Assembly: GCA_963969345.1 (NCBI GenBank)
Contig: OZ017766.1
Span: forward strand, 2,294,001-2,358,000
Reading direction: 5' to 3'
DNA: 64,000 bases
From: Turbatrix aceti
Lineage: Eukaryota > Nematoda > Chromadorea > Rhabditida > Panagrolaimidae
The notes under the pieces are model-generated. The model saw only the letters and a program-made list of their open reading frames with translations. It did not search any database and was not told where the DNA came from. A program made the position numbers and the translations under genes. Position 1 is the stretch's first letter, and each line of letters starts with the position of its first letter. Of the stretch, positions 44,371 through 57,300 are shown piece by piece.

Positions 44371-46806
44371 TTATTGGAGGACGTGTCGCATCTCGACGAC
44401 CCCGAACTCACCCGAGGCCTTGAGCATGTGGTGGCTCGAGCTGGGGTCCCAGCTGTCCTCCGCCCAACGGCTCGCCTGCCCGCGTCCGAATATGGCAAAG
44501 ATGACGGCGCCAATGATGAGAGCCAGGCCGACGACGAGGAACGGCAGTCGCCAGTAGAGCAGAGAGCTGAAACAGCGAATGAATATTCATTCGTGGCAAG
44601 ACCGATAACAGAACATTATTTCGCGGCAGGACCAAGGAGAACGGCAAAAAACACGAATTGCAAGGAAAACTCACTTGACAGGGGTGACGAGGACGACAAG
44701 AGCGCAGACAGCGACCCAGGCGAGTCCAAGGAGGATGCTGAGGTGCGCGATGATGAACTGCGTGTAGAAGCGGCCCACCAGAATGGCGCTCTTGATCCAA
44801 CCGACCGAAGCGAGTCCCAGGGGCGCCAGTGCGAGAACGTGGACCGCATAATTCGCGTTCGATAAGACATTGTCTTCAAAAAGCGCGTTGCAGACGGCGC
44901 ATCCGACGAAGAGCAGTCCGGCGAGCACGAAACCGAGCGTATTCCAGACCCGGACTCGCAGGGTCAGCGAGCCGCAGTTTAGCACAGACTCCAGCCAGGT
45001 AGCCAGCACGTGGGTGACGACGAGGACGGCGAAGGGCGGCGCAGTGAGAGACAACACCTCCGACGGCGTCAGACGAAGCACCTGGTTGGCGTACGTGGGA
45101 CCGAAGATGGCCAGCAGCAGAAATCCCGAGAAGTAGACCAGCGCAGCCGCCCACAGGATGCTGACGGTGATGGACTTGAAGAGCGTGCGCCACCAGTCCC
45201 GCTGCATCAGCCGGTTGTTCTGCGCCTTGCCGCAGACGATGCGGTTCAGCTCGATGCCGTAGATCCAGCGGTGCTGTTGGGGCGAGTTACGGTAAAAGAC
45301 GAGCCAAAGCAGCGCCACCACGAAGGTGGCTATCGAGTGAACCGCGAAGACCAGCACCGGGTCGCCGATCAGGGCAGCCACGTTCCATGACACGTACGGA
45401 GCCGCCTGAAAAGAAAAATAAAGTTAGGGGACATTTCTGGCCGCAAAACTTCAATCAAACAACCGAATGGAGAAAGACAGACGCAAACCGTCTGCTCCCG
45501 TCCCCTTTCTTATCGGCTACACTCCCTACTCCCCGTATGAAACGATGGAAAAAGAAATGGCCCAAAAAAAACGATTAGTCTCAAAAATGCACGTAATCAA
45601 TCAAAGAGCGTTTACGACACCAAATGGGTCCAAAGAAACTCACCAGAAGGCCGAGAAAGGAGATTGTAACGAAACAGAGCTGCTCCTTCAGGGCAGCCCA
45701 TTCCACGGCATTCTGGCCGATGAAGACAAAAACGGGGGCAAGGGTGATGCCCTGGAGCACGCGCACCACGATGAGGCAGACCGGAGTCTCCTCGATGAAG
45801 GGGGTGATCGAGGTGAGCACGGCAGAGAGCACCAGCACGCCCAGAATGATCTTGTGGCTCTTGAAAGCACGGAGCGCCCACGACATGGGCAGGTAGCCCA
45901 GGAGGATGCCGACGCCCGGAGCGGCGTAGAAGAAGAAATCGATGAAGTCGTCCTGCCAGGGCCGATTGAGCGAAAACAAAGAAACGCTCTGGACCGAATC
46001 GGCAGTCTCGCTGAAAAAAAACAGTTGGCTTAGCCCGGGCTCCAGTTATGAATTCGGTGCGGGCAGCATGCGATATCTTTGCTCGGAGCTCATAAAAAAG
46101 CCAGACATATTTTTGGCCCTGCGGAGACAGCAGCTGTCAAAAAGTGCAGACAACAAATAGCACGAAAATGAGCGATAAAAACGACAAATCTCACCTGTCC
46201 TCAACGCCCGCAGGTTTCAGGTCGACCGAGGCTTCCGATTTCGCCACACCGGTGTCGGCAGCATCCTTATCTTTGGGTGGGGTCAATAGAGCTGAAATCG
46301 AAGGTTCAAATATATTCGACGGTGTATAAAAAATTACTTTTTTCAGTCTGGGCGCCAGAATCGTCAGGCACGGTGGGTTGCGTGGTGGCCTCAACGCCGG
46401 CCTTCGTCAACAGAATCCTCCTCGTGTTCTTGATCGTCGGTGGATACGTGAAACGGTCGCGTTCGATCTCGACCGAAGACATCGGACTGCCCTGCGTCTC
46501 CGGAGATGCGCTGACCAGCTGCGCGATGAAGACAGACGTGTTTTCCGGCATCGGATCAAAGTCGTCGCCGACCACCGGCATGCCCTGGGTTGGGTCAATG
46601 TCCCCGAGGCCGTCGAGAGTGCTGTTGTCCTCGACGGACCGCGGGAACCGGCCGAGACCTTCTGGGGCACGAAAATGTTTCGGAATGAGATCATTTCGAG
46701 AGACAAGGATGAAATTGAGGAGAAAGACGTTGCACGAGAGCGTCAGAACGGCGAGCACCGACAGCGCCAGCACGTAGAGCCGCACGTGGTTGGAGAAGAC
46801 GGCCAT
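44371..46806 (-). CDS. SLC17-type major facilitator transporter
   Basis: Organic-anion/phosphate-type MFS transporter. Exon 1 (46806, after acceptor-like GTATTTTCAG) gives TM1 (VLALSVLAVLTLSCNVFLLN) and a long Ser/Pro-rich loop with NST and NTS glycosylation sites. A short second exon extends the loop. The next exons supply FFFYAAPGVGILLGYLP, VVRVLQGITLAPVFVFIGQN and WAALKEQLCFVTISFLGLLV, matching the SLC17 N-half order. The exon from about 45393 has WLVFYRNSPQQHRWI and the C-terminal helices. The last exon (about 44575 to 44371) ends with LLYWRLPFLVVGLALIIGAV, FGRGQASRWAEDSW and a tail. The WAE near the C-terminus is typical of SLC17. The long first loop and substitutions in the conserved core make the substrate uncertain. 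About 500 residues. Confidence 0.82.
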
Positions 46807-48392
46807 GGCAGTGAAGGAAAACTGAAAATACGATACACAAGTTTCGGAAGAAAGAACAACCCGCTGGAATCGCGAACACGAGGCAATGAGTCACAAGCAG
46901 CGCACGGGGAGAAACAAAACGCTATCAGCAGGTTAATGAGTCCAATCGTACCCCTGCAAAAGTGCGGCGGCCCCAGGCGAAGCAGGGGGGCTTGGGTAAA
47001 CATCCGGATGACACGCAATACCTGTATACCTGCCTACTCGATCGATACCGAGCACTTCGGTGTTGCAAACAAAAGCACGGACACGCGTCGGCGCGAATTG
47101 TGCGCAAAAGGATGCACGCAGCTGCGTTGCCATTCGCCAGACGGTCCTTGTTCAGATCAATCGATCAATTGCGACCAGCTCGCCCAGAAAGAAAGAAAAC
47201 AAACTTTTCTTAGGGGAAAAAAACTGTAAGCACTTGTTGCGATCGGTGTCCACACGAAAAGTGTGGAGCTGTTTTCAAGTTTCGGGAGGGGAGTACTTAA
47301 CAGGCGCTAAATGCGCGCAATGGTGGTTCCTGGAGGGTGTAAAACATCGAAAAGCCTGCAGGGGTAGTCTATTTGCGCTGGGCTGCCCAATCCGAACAAT
47401 TTATTGCTTCGTTTAACAATTTTGAAAAAAACTCGCTAATTTCGAAAAAAGTCCTTTTTTGGGTAAAAAAGGCTCGCAAAGTCAAAAAACAACATTTTGA
47501 CGAAAGTACACAAACTCGAGTGGCACAAGGAACTGTGTTCCAAATGCATACTACTCAGAAGTATCGGAAGCCGGCCTGGCGAGCTCACATGTCACCCTCC
47601 CACCCCCCGGCCGCAACAACTGGATGGGAAATTAATTATCGCTTGGCCTTCGCCGCTGCACACACGATCCGCCTGGGAAATGATTTTCCAGAAGGAGCAA
47701 AGATGGCGGTCAGTCAACTACACAATAACCAGCCCTGTGGCAGCGCGTATGGAAAAAAATTGCCAAAATTGCACAATGAGCGGATGTGTCCTGGGGCGGG
47801 TGGAGGAGGGCGGCCCTCGAGACATAAACCGGGGAGGGAATCGTTAGCAGCGGTCATTGGGAATTTATGGTGTCGCCAGTCGGGCCAACTGACTCAACAG
47901 AAAAAAAGCTTCTGGTCTGGGAGGGTAATGGCATCGTCGCGGGGGGAGGAGACACGTGCCCCAGCTGTGAGACCCGCAAACAATAGTCCGGACCAGTGGC
48001 ATCTGAGCAAATACCAAGTGCAATTATACACAATGCTTTGACGCCGGCCTAAAATGCACAAAGCATCTGATCCATGTTTTTCGAATCAACTCGAATGTCA
48101 ACAAAGTGACTCCAACACCCCCGAGCATTATTACGTTCGACAGACAAGCACAAATTTTCAAAGCATAACTCACTGACGCCTCAACCACAAAAATGGCAAG
48201 AAGGAGGATCCGTCAGCGCTTCATCATCGAAAACCACCTCCAGGGAATCGTGTTCGTTTGACACGCACAAACTTCGCATTATTCGTGCTCTCGAAGCGAA
48301 AAAAAATTGAGTTGAATTCGCCGTCCTCAAATTTTATGTAAAGGGTGCTTTTTATGTTTTTTACGACCTGATTATTGGATTTCTTCTTCAAA
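46807..48392. other. Divergent intergenic region, SLC17-like / UTP20
   Basis: 1.6 kb without a credible coding frame; open frames present are short and low in protein character. It must hold the promoters of both flanking genes. Confidence 0.45.
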
Positions 48393-51300
48393 ATGGGTAA
48401 AAAACGCACGGTCGTAACGGCGCCTCAGAAGCACGTGTTCAAGGTGAGTTCCCGAGGCTGACGGTCGAGGAAACTGAATTTTTGCCTTTCAGTTTGCCTC
48501 ATTCACCCAACAGATCAGTAAGCTCAATGCGGACACAATTTCGAGTACTTTGCGGCTGCCAGGCGAAACTTTGACGCATGAAACATTTTTCTTTGATGCC
48601 GTGAGGAAATTGAATGATCTGGACTACGGTGATGATTATCGTAAGTTTTTTTTTAATATAAAAGAGTGCTTTGAATTCTTTTTCCAGGAGCTTTTCTTGA
48701 CGACATTCCCTACGACGAGCTTGCCACCTATGCTCAGTTGTTGCATTATCAGGTTGGAATGACATTTTGAAGGTGTTGACCGACTGAGTCGATTTAGGGC
48801 CAAATCTTTGACGCTTTGGTGCACCATTTGTCGATTGGGGACTCCCAGTCGATCACGACGCTGTTGGAGCTCTCAGTCGCCTTCGTCCGGGATCTAAAGG
48901 AGGATTTCGAGTCGCGTATCTGGGATTTCTTTGATTGTCTCATTGCCGTTCTGGAGCGGAGCGCAGAGATACTCGAAATTCTCGATCACGGCTTCAAGGT
49001 CCTCGCCGTCCTCTTCCAACTCAACTGGCGCTCCATTGTCAAGAATCTCCGAAAAGTCTTTGTGTATGCTTAGATTTTCTTGTTCCGCATGTCAGAAACC
49101 CCTTTTCAGCCGTTTCGCTCCTCTTTTCGCGAGCAACGTCGGCTACATCCGCAGATTCGCCGCGGAGTCGTTTTCGTTTCTTCTGCGCAAGTCCCCCTCC
49201 GTCTCGAAGCTCATTCGCTTTCTCTACGAACAGGCGCACGTCTCGGAAGGCAAGCACGTGAAGGACGGCATAGTTTTGCTGCTGTTCAACGGCATCAAGG
49301 GCCTTCACAAGCAGTTCCACAGCCAGGCCGTGACCCTTCTGGAGGAATACGTCGTCGTTGCCCTGGAAGTTGAATTCCCGGATAACAGGGAGACCGTTCA
49401 GCGGATCCTGGAAGGCGTCATGCGACTCGCTTGCATTCACACGACCAGGGAGCATTCCGGCGTCGTCACTTCTGTCATTCTGGTGGGTTTTATGTTTTCG
49501 GTACTGTTTTCAGCCTTTTTGAACTTCAGGCGCAGCTGAAGAAGCAAATTACTGCAAACTCGGCGGAAAATGTCAATTTCCTGGTGGCGTTGATGACCGT
49601 TTGGGTCACCGAGCGTCGGGGCAACAACTTTGTCCACGTGCGGGAGTTCTTCGTCCTTCTGAACGAGGCCGTCGCATCTTCTGACTTGCCTCGACTCGGG
49701 CCCTGCTTTCCGACTGCCGTTGTCCGGCTGCTGCTCACGTTTTCGACTAAATTCGACAACTACGTTCAAGTCCGACAGCTGCTGACCGGCACTGCCAAGA
49801 ACCAGCTCAAAATGGAGGAGGAGAAACTGCTGCGGCCGGAAGTCGTCGAAGAAGTCTTTGCGTTTTTCAAGTCTCTGCTACGTCTGCACTTCTTTGACGT
49901 TTGGTGCGTTCCGAGTGTCGCAGAAGCGGCAGCGTGTGTCTTGGAGGCCGCAGAGGCTGACGCTGGTCGGGGGGCGGCGTTGCTGGCTCCCGTCTACGCG
50001 TTCCTCGCTGCGTACGCCATCGAACGGAGACCTTTTGAATACGACTTTGCCGGCGGCAAGTGCAAGCCTTTTTTCGATGGCAACGATCTTTTTGCGCTGC
50101 GATCGAGGATCGTGGAGGACATCCGGGCCGCGTTCAACGCCGGCGGCGCGTCGGAATCCGTCAACCACGCACTCACGATTTATCCCTGGCTTTGGAGAAG
50201 CGGCGTCAAACCGGAAGGTTTGTTTTACATCTTTTTGATGTTTCGTGGATCAACTTTTATTTTAGGCCTGAATCTTCTTGAGTCGTCGGTCGGAAGCATG
50301 CTTTCTGATCGAAAGTCGCTCTCTCGCACCGAAGCCCTTCGTAACTTTCTCACGATCTACGCTTTGGCCTTCTTCGACTCCAGGACCCTTCTGCCTGTCT
50401 CCGTCACCGACACTCTGGCCTACGTGGAGACCAACGACGTTTCCGACGAAGTGGTGCTCCGAACGGCACTGCTGCTGCTCTTGACTTCAGCTGAGATCAA
50501 AAGTGCGACTGATGTTCAGCGACTGCAGTGGCTGACGACTTTTGCTGGCGTGCTGCAGGAGAGCTTTGTCTCGCCGGCGTCGTCCACGAGACAGGCCGCT
50601 CTGCACATTTTGTGCTGCTTCGACGACGGCCTGCTTCACGGTGCCGCGAACGGCGACGGAGAATTCATTCCGGCGAAGAGCGTCTTTCGGCTGCTATTGG
50701 AAGTCGAAGAAACCGCGCCGGATCTCAGGAACTACAGACATCGGGTTGCGCTGCTCCGAATGATAAACCCGGCCTCCATCAGCAAAAGCCTGCCCCAAAG
50801 CGCCGACCCGGAGCTTCGGAAGGTGCCTTTGCTGGTGATGCTGTCGCAGTTGTTTGTCAAGTTCACTCTCCTCTGGCCGTCTGTTCACGAAGCCGTCAAC
50901 GACTTTGTGGGAGCCCTGACACCGGACAACTTCTGGCAAGTCTTCCAGTTTGTCCTGGATCGGACGACCGCGAAGCTTCGAGGATCGACTGCCGATCAAG
51001 AGACGTCCACAAGCCTTTTCCCGTTTTCGCGCTTTGCCAACGGCGATTTTGACGCTTTCCGCATTCAACTGTTCAAAATAATGCGGCTTATTGTGCCGGT
51101 CGTCGAGCGGAAGAACAGGATTGTTGTCGAGTACTTTCTCGACTTTTACGAGTAAGTTTGGGGTGCAGAGTTGACTTTTGATTACGGATGGGTTGTTTTA
51201 GGCACGAATATTTGCCTAACCATGACCCCACCAAGGTCACCGTGGATTTGACCAGGGAAGATGATCCGACGACCGACGAAATATCCGAGGAGCCTGAAAA

Positions 51301-54300
51301 ACTTGAGAACACCGATGACGCTGAAAAAATGGATGTCGATGACGAAGAATTGGCTGAAGCGGTTGAAAGCGAAGGAGAAAGTGCCCCGGCTGAGCCGAAA
51401 GCCGTCCAAAGGAAGCAGAAGACCCCAGTGACGACAGTTCGACGACACAGCGCAGAACAATGCCTGAAGCTTTTGCTGGACGTCTTTGCTCGGTTTTCCA
51501 GTCCGAAATCGATCTCGCGAGAGGTTGAACTTCAGTCGATCTACGAACACGTGAGTACCGCTCGATTATTTCGTTCTGCTTCAAATCGGGAGGGTTTTCA
51601 GTTGCTCATGTCGAAGACCGACGACATCCGGAAGGCGGCGTTTGCGTGTCTTGTCTCGTACCGACACCCCTTCATCAAGCCCTACACGGAGCACATTGAA
51701 CGACTGCTCGACGGCGCAACTTTCCGGGACGAGCTTACCAAGTTTTCGGTCTACGAGGAGGACAGCGTCGTGGATGCCGCCCACCGCGGCCAGCTGATTC
51801 CCTACGTGATGAAGCTGCTCTACGGCACCATGATGGCGCCTGTCTCCAAGCATGGCAACAGTCATCGCTTCGTCATTTTCACTTTTCTCAGCAGATGCCA
51901 GCCGACTGATTTGGACGTCTTCTTGGGCGTTTTTTTCCACTCTTTTGTGGCACATTTTGGTGGGTGTTTTTCAGAAAAAAGATGAAAACTGAAAATATAT
52001 TTAGGCATTGAGCTCGACGTGAAGCAGCAGAGCCTGCGTGATTTGATTTCGGGCGTCAAAAGTCGCTTCAACGTGAATTCCGTCTTTGCGCCTCACAAAC
52101 TCAAAAGGTTGGTTTTATTTTTCGTATAACTTTGTTAAACCCGTGTTCAAATATCTCGTAGGTTGATCAGTCACCGTAGGGGGGTTAGTGCACCAGCCAC
52201 AGAATGGCTGCAGTGAAAAATAATCTCATGAGGGCTGTCGGGGGCGTTCTGGTCGCTGCTGACAGCGATGAGCACATCTGGTCTGCCGTGATGGTCGGAC
52301 GCTCCTTGACGACGATTCCGTTGATGCCGTCGCCGTAGACGCTAAGCAAGGTGTCTTCCGTGCCGGGGCGAGCGTCGCATTCCGTCGCTTCAAGACCCTC
52401 CCTTGTTTTAGGCCAGTGCTGCGAATGCTCGGACGCGTACTCGATCCACGCCGAGAGCCAGTGCAGCCGGCAGTCGCAGAATATGGGGTTGTTCCGGAGG
52501 TCGAGGGACTCCAGCAGCGTGCCGTGCTGGTTGAGAACGGGTGCTGTGCTGTGGAGAAAGGGATTGAAGGACTGCAGCTGGTTGTTGATCAGGGACAGGC
52601 TGAGGTAGCTGATGGACGTCATGGTGTTGAAGACGAGCGGCGGAATGAAGTCGATCTGCGTGTCCCGAATCATGAGTTGCATCTTGTAGCCACGGAGCTT
52701 CTCGAATGCTCCCGTCGACAGCTGAAAAGGCCTTGGGTGTCACCTGGCGTGTCTGCATCAATTTTACCTTTTTGAGGTTGTGGCCCCGAATGGTGACCGA
52801 TCTGAGCAACCTTAAGTCTGCCAACTTGAGTTGATTGTCGAGCTCGTCCTCCATTATCTCGATGTCGATGGAGCGAAGCGGGGGCAGCATGCGCAAGATG
52901 CGCGAGATGTTGTAGTTCGCGGTCAGCGCGGGGATGTTGTGAATCTGAAAAGTTGAACTTCATTATCCCTGTTATCTTGTACTCTCAAGCACCTCAAAAT
53001 GCTTTAAATTTCGGAGCTTGGCGAATTCGTGCACGGGCGGCAGCTCTTTCAGCGAAGACAGATGCGCGATTTTGAGGGTCTCGAGTCTGTCGAGGTAGTT
53101 GAGTTGAACCGCGCGGATGTGCTTGATGCGGTTGCCGCTGAGGTCGAGGTACCTCAGCGAGGACATTTCGAGTATCTCCGAGCCGATCTCCACGATGGTG
53201 TTCCACGAAGCGTCGAGCGTTTCGATGTGCTGCAGAACGTCGACGTCACTGGCTTTTATCTCGTAGATTTTGTTGTGGCTGATGTTCAGGTAGTGCAGGC
53301 TGCGGGAGTTGACTTTTGGCAGCGAGAAGAGCCCGGTCTGGGCGATGTTGAGGACCTCGAGGGAATGCGCTATGTCCCGGAAGGAATTTGGACTCCACGT
53401 CGTGATCGGGTTATTGCTCAGGTCGAGGTACCGCAGGGCAGGCAGCGTCGCGAAGGCCGCTTCGTCGATGCTCTCGATGTTATTGCTGGCCAGGATGAGT
53501 TTGGTGATGTTCTGGAGCCCTTTGAAGCTGTCTTGGTTCAGCGCGCGAATTTTATTGTAGCTCAGGTCGAGCACGGTCAGACTCTGGCCGAGGGAAGCCA
53601 GCGCGTCCAGGGGGATCTTGGGGAAGGAGTTGTTCTGCAGGTAGAGCTCCAGCACGTTGTTGCTGCTGAACACACCCGAATCGAGGTCGCTGAGCTGGTT
53701 TGAGGACAGCGAAAGGTGCGTGATGAGACGCTGACGCGCGAACGTGCCCCTCCAGATCTTCTTGATGTTGTTGTTGTCGAGTTTGACCGTTGTGAGCAGC
53801 GGCGTGGACCTGAAGCAGTTCTGATCGAGTTCGATGATCTGGTTGTTGCTGAGATCCACGAAACGGAGGCGCTCGAATTCGGAGAAGGCTTTGCTGTCGA
53901 TGTATTGCAGGCGATTGTGCGCGGCTCCGAGTTCCTCCAAGCTCTGCCGGACGCTGACCAGGTCAAGTTTGGCGATGCTGTTGTACGAAAGGTTCAAAGT
54001 CGTCAGTTTGCTTGTTGCTTTCAAAAACGAAGCGCTGAATTCAGTAAAGCGGTTGTACGACAGATCCAGCATCTCGAGATGGGGTGTGGACGCCAGCGCG
54101 GTTGAAGGAATGGCCCGGACGTGGTTGTGTGCGAGTGTGAGTTGTTCCAGCGCCGGCAGCAGCACGAAGGCGTATTCGCCGATGTCCTTGATGTGATTAT
54201 GGTCCAGCGCGAGCAGCCGGAGGGATTTCAGATTGGTAAAGGTCTAAAAATGTTTTTATTGCCGGATTTGCGCTTGGGGGCCTACTTGGGGGTGCAGCGA

Positions 54301-57300
54301 TCGGATTTTGTTGTTGTTGAGGAAAAGTTGCTCGAGATTGGGCAGGCTGTCGAACGCCGAGGATGACAAATGGTCGATTTGGTTGCTGCCGAGGTTCAGC
54401 GACCTCAGATGCATCGGACCCGCTCGCAGTGTCTTATCCGTGATCTTTTTTATCCTGTTTTTGCTCAGACTGAGTCTTTCGAGCTGAATTAGCCACTGGA
54501 AGGCAAAATTGGGCAGATTTGTGATCTTGTTGTGGTCCAAGAGGAGGTATCTGAGTTTATCCATGCTGGAAAGCGCCGTTCGGGGAAACTCAGTCAGCGC
54601 GTTGTTCTGAAAACTTATAGGATTGCAGGGGTTGCCAGGGGGCTTTCATACCTGTAGAAAAAGTGATTCAAGGCTGGTGAGCTTCTCGAAAGCCACTTTA
54701 GAGATGGTCGCGATGCTGTTATGACTGAGATCGAGGTAGACGAGGTTTTTGAGGCCGTCGAAGATGCGTTTGCTTTCAATGGCTCTCAGCTGGTTGCCTG
54801 CAAGGTTCAGTCGAATGAGATTCGGCATCTGGGGAAAGGATTCGTCGTCGATGGTTTTGAGTCTGTTTTTGGATATATCGAGGTTTTTGAGGTGGTCCAT
54901 GCCGTAGAGTACGTCGTATGGAATGGCCAGCAGCCGATTGAATGCTAGCAAAAGCTCCGTCAGTTTGTCCTTAAATGGCAAGACAAGCGCGTTATCAATT
55001 CTGAAATTTTTTTTATGGTTTTTTAAACATTTGGACCTTGATTCTTACGACGCGAGTTTGTTGCTGTTGACGTTGAGCACGCTGAGTTCCTTGAGAGCCT
55101 TGAGGCCCTGGGGCAACGCGTGCATGTCGTTTTCTTCCAAGTTGAGAGTCCGCAGGCTTTTGGCTATGTTTTCAAATGTTTTCTCAGGGATGTGCACGAT
55201 GACGTTGTAGCTGAGGTCCAGTTCGTGGAGTGTGGACACCGTGCGGAAGGCATGTTCGTTGATTTTGTCTATCTGAAACGGACGTCAGTAGGCATGGAGG
55301 GTGCCCACCGTTGCCCACCTGGTTGTAGCTCAAATCAATTTTTCTTAGCTTTGTGAAGCTGTCAAAAGCCCCTCTCGAAAGACTGCGGATCTTGTTGTTG
55401 CTGAGCAGAAGGACCATCTCGTTCAGGAACTTGACTTCAGGGTGACTGGTCAGCGTTGTGATGTTGTTGCTCTCCAGGTCGAGTGTCTGCAGCGTTTGCA
55501 ACTCGTGCAGCGCCAGATAAGGAATTTGGTTGAGTAGATTGTGTTTGAGTTCGAGAAACCACAGCGAGGACGGCAGCGACTGCTTTTCGATCTCTTCGAT
55601 GCTGTTGCGCGAAAGCGTCAGCACCTGGAGCGGAATATTCACCAGGGAGCCCTTGTGGATTACCTTGATTTTGTTCCTATCAAGATGCAGGTAGCGGAGG
55701 TTTTTTAGCTGAATGTCGAAAAAGGTTTTGGGAGGTATGTTGCCGATCTGGTTGCCCTGTAGATAGAGGTACCGTAGCTGGTGCAGGTAGGTCAACGAGT
55801 GATGCGGCACGCTAGCCAGGTTGTTGTCGTTGAGGACCAGCTGGTAGAGTTTGTTCTCGAGGCCCCGGAAGCCGTTGACGTTGATGTGCTCGATGTAGTT
55901 TTTGGAAAGGTCGATGCGCTGGGCACTCGTGTTTCTGAATGTGTCCTGGCCTAGAGCAGTGAGCAACCCGTCTTTGAAGCTGAGCGACGCTATTGAACCC
56001 TGAAACAGCAGGTTTGTGAGCTGGGAAACAGCAAAAAGAACTCACTTCATGGCTCTGATCGCTGGCGAACACATGATTCAAGTTCGGGATATTGATCCAC
56101 CTTTGACTGTCGCAGTTGATGGCAATGTGCGATTCGAGGCTGAGTTTCAAGCATGAGCATCCCTTGAAGTCGTTTGTGAAGTGCGTGTCTTCGATGCAGC
56201 TCTGCGAAGACGAAGAAAAGTAAGGCGCCTTGATGAGCAGGCAGCAGAGCACCAGTAATAAGCGATTTTTCATATCAATCGGACTTTTGGATCAATTGAC
56301 TCGTTAATTCGCGCCAGGTTGTCGAGTCGAGGCAATAAAGAATATATTCTGGAATAATATTGTTTTTTTTGAAAATGTGACCGAGCTGAGGGTCTAGGTT
56401 GCGAAAAACCGACTCGCTATGAGAATGCCGCAGAGTTCTCTTCGGCGGGCGAGTAAGTGAAATCTGATATCTCGGTCCTTTGACAAGCGTCGATGATCCG
56501 CGCACAGGGTAAAAAATGAGTGTGAGACAATGCCAGTTGGCTGGGGTGGTTTTAATTGATGAATGAGCGGAAAACAAATAATTCGAGATTTATGAGGAAC
56601 AATTTTGGCTTTGAAAAATCTTAAACACGTTGTTGGCAGGGGATCGAGACTCTCATGATGCCTAGCATCGTAGCGACGTTCATTCTTTTTATTTTATTTG
56701 TAAAACAAATGGAACACATGGGAAAGTCGGGCTAAGTTGAACGTAAAAAATGACAGCGGAGACGGAGTAGGGCGAGGGGGATTACTACGACCCGAAGAGG
56801 AAGGGTCCACCACAAGTCGTGCCTTTTATGAATTTTTTAAGCACAGAGGAATTCGTTAGGCGGGAAATTAAAACAACATATGGCCAGGATTTCTAGGGCT
56901 GTGGGTTTCCTTACGTCGCAGTTTTGGCAATCAATGCGTACGCAGGTACGCACGAACGACACTTGTCCGATGCTTTGTCTCTTTTTTTGAGCTGGGGCAG
57001 GGTTAGACAATGGGTGCGCCACGAGGCACCTTGAGTTTTGCGGCAATCGCCAACAACTGAATCGCAATTGCTCGAGGTGACCAGGCTGCTGCGAAATGCG
57101 ATATCTCGCAGATTGGGGCTGGCTAGTTAGCACGGGCTTGCAAGGTAGCAACCACTCGGTCCCCCAGGATGAAAGGCCCGATGACCGGGTCAATTGATGG
57201 ATGCCCGTTCACACCTTGGTGCCGGAGTCAAAATTCAAAGTTGTTGGGGGCGAGTGACGGATTGCTGTTTCTTTTGTTGTCCGATCAATGAATGATGTCG

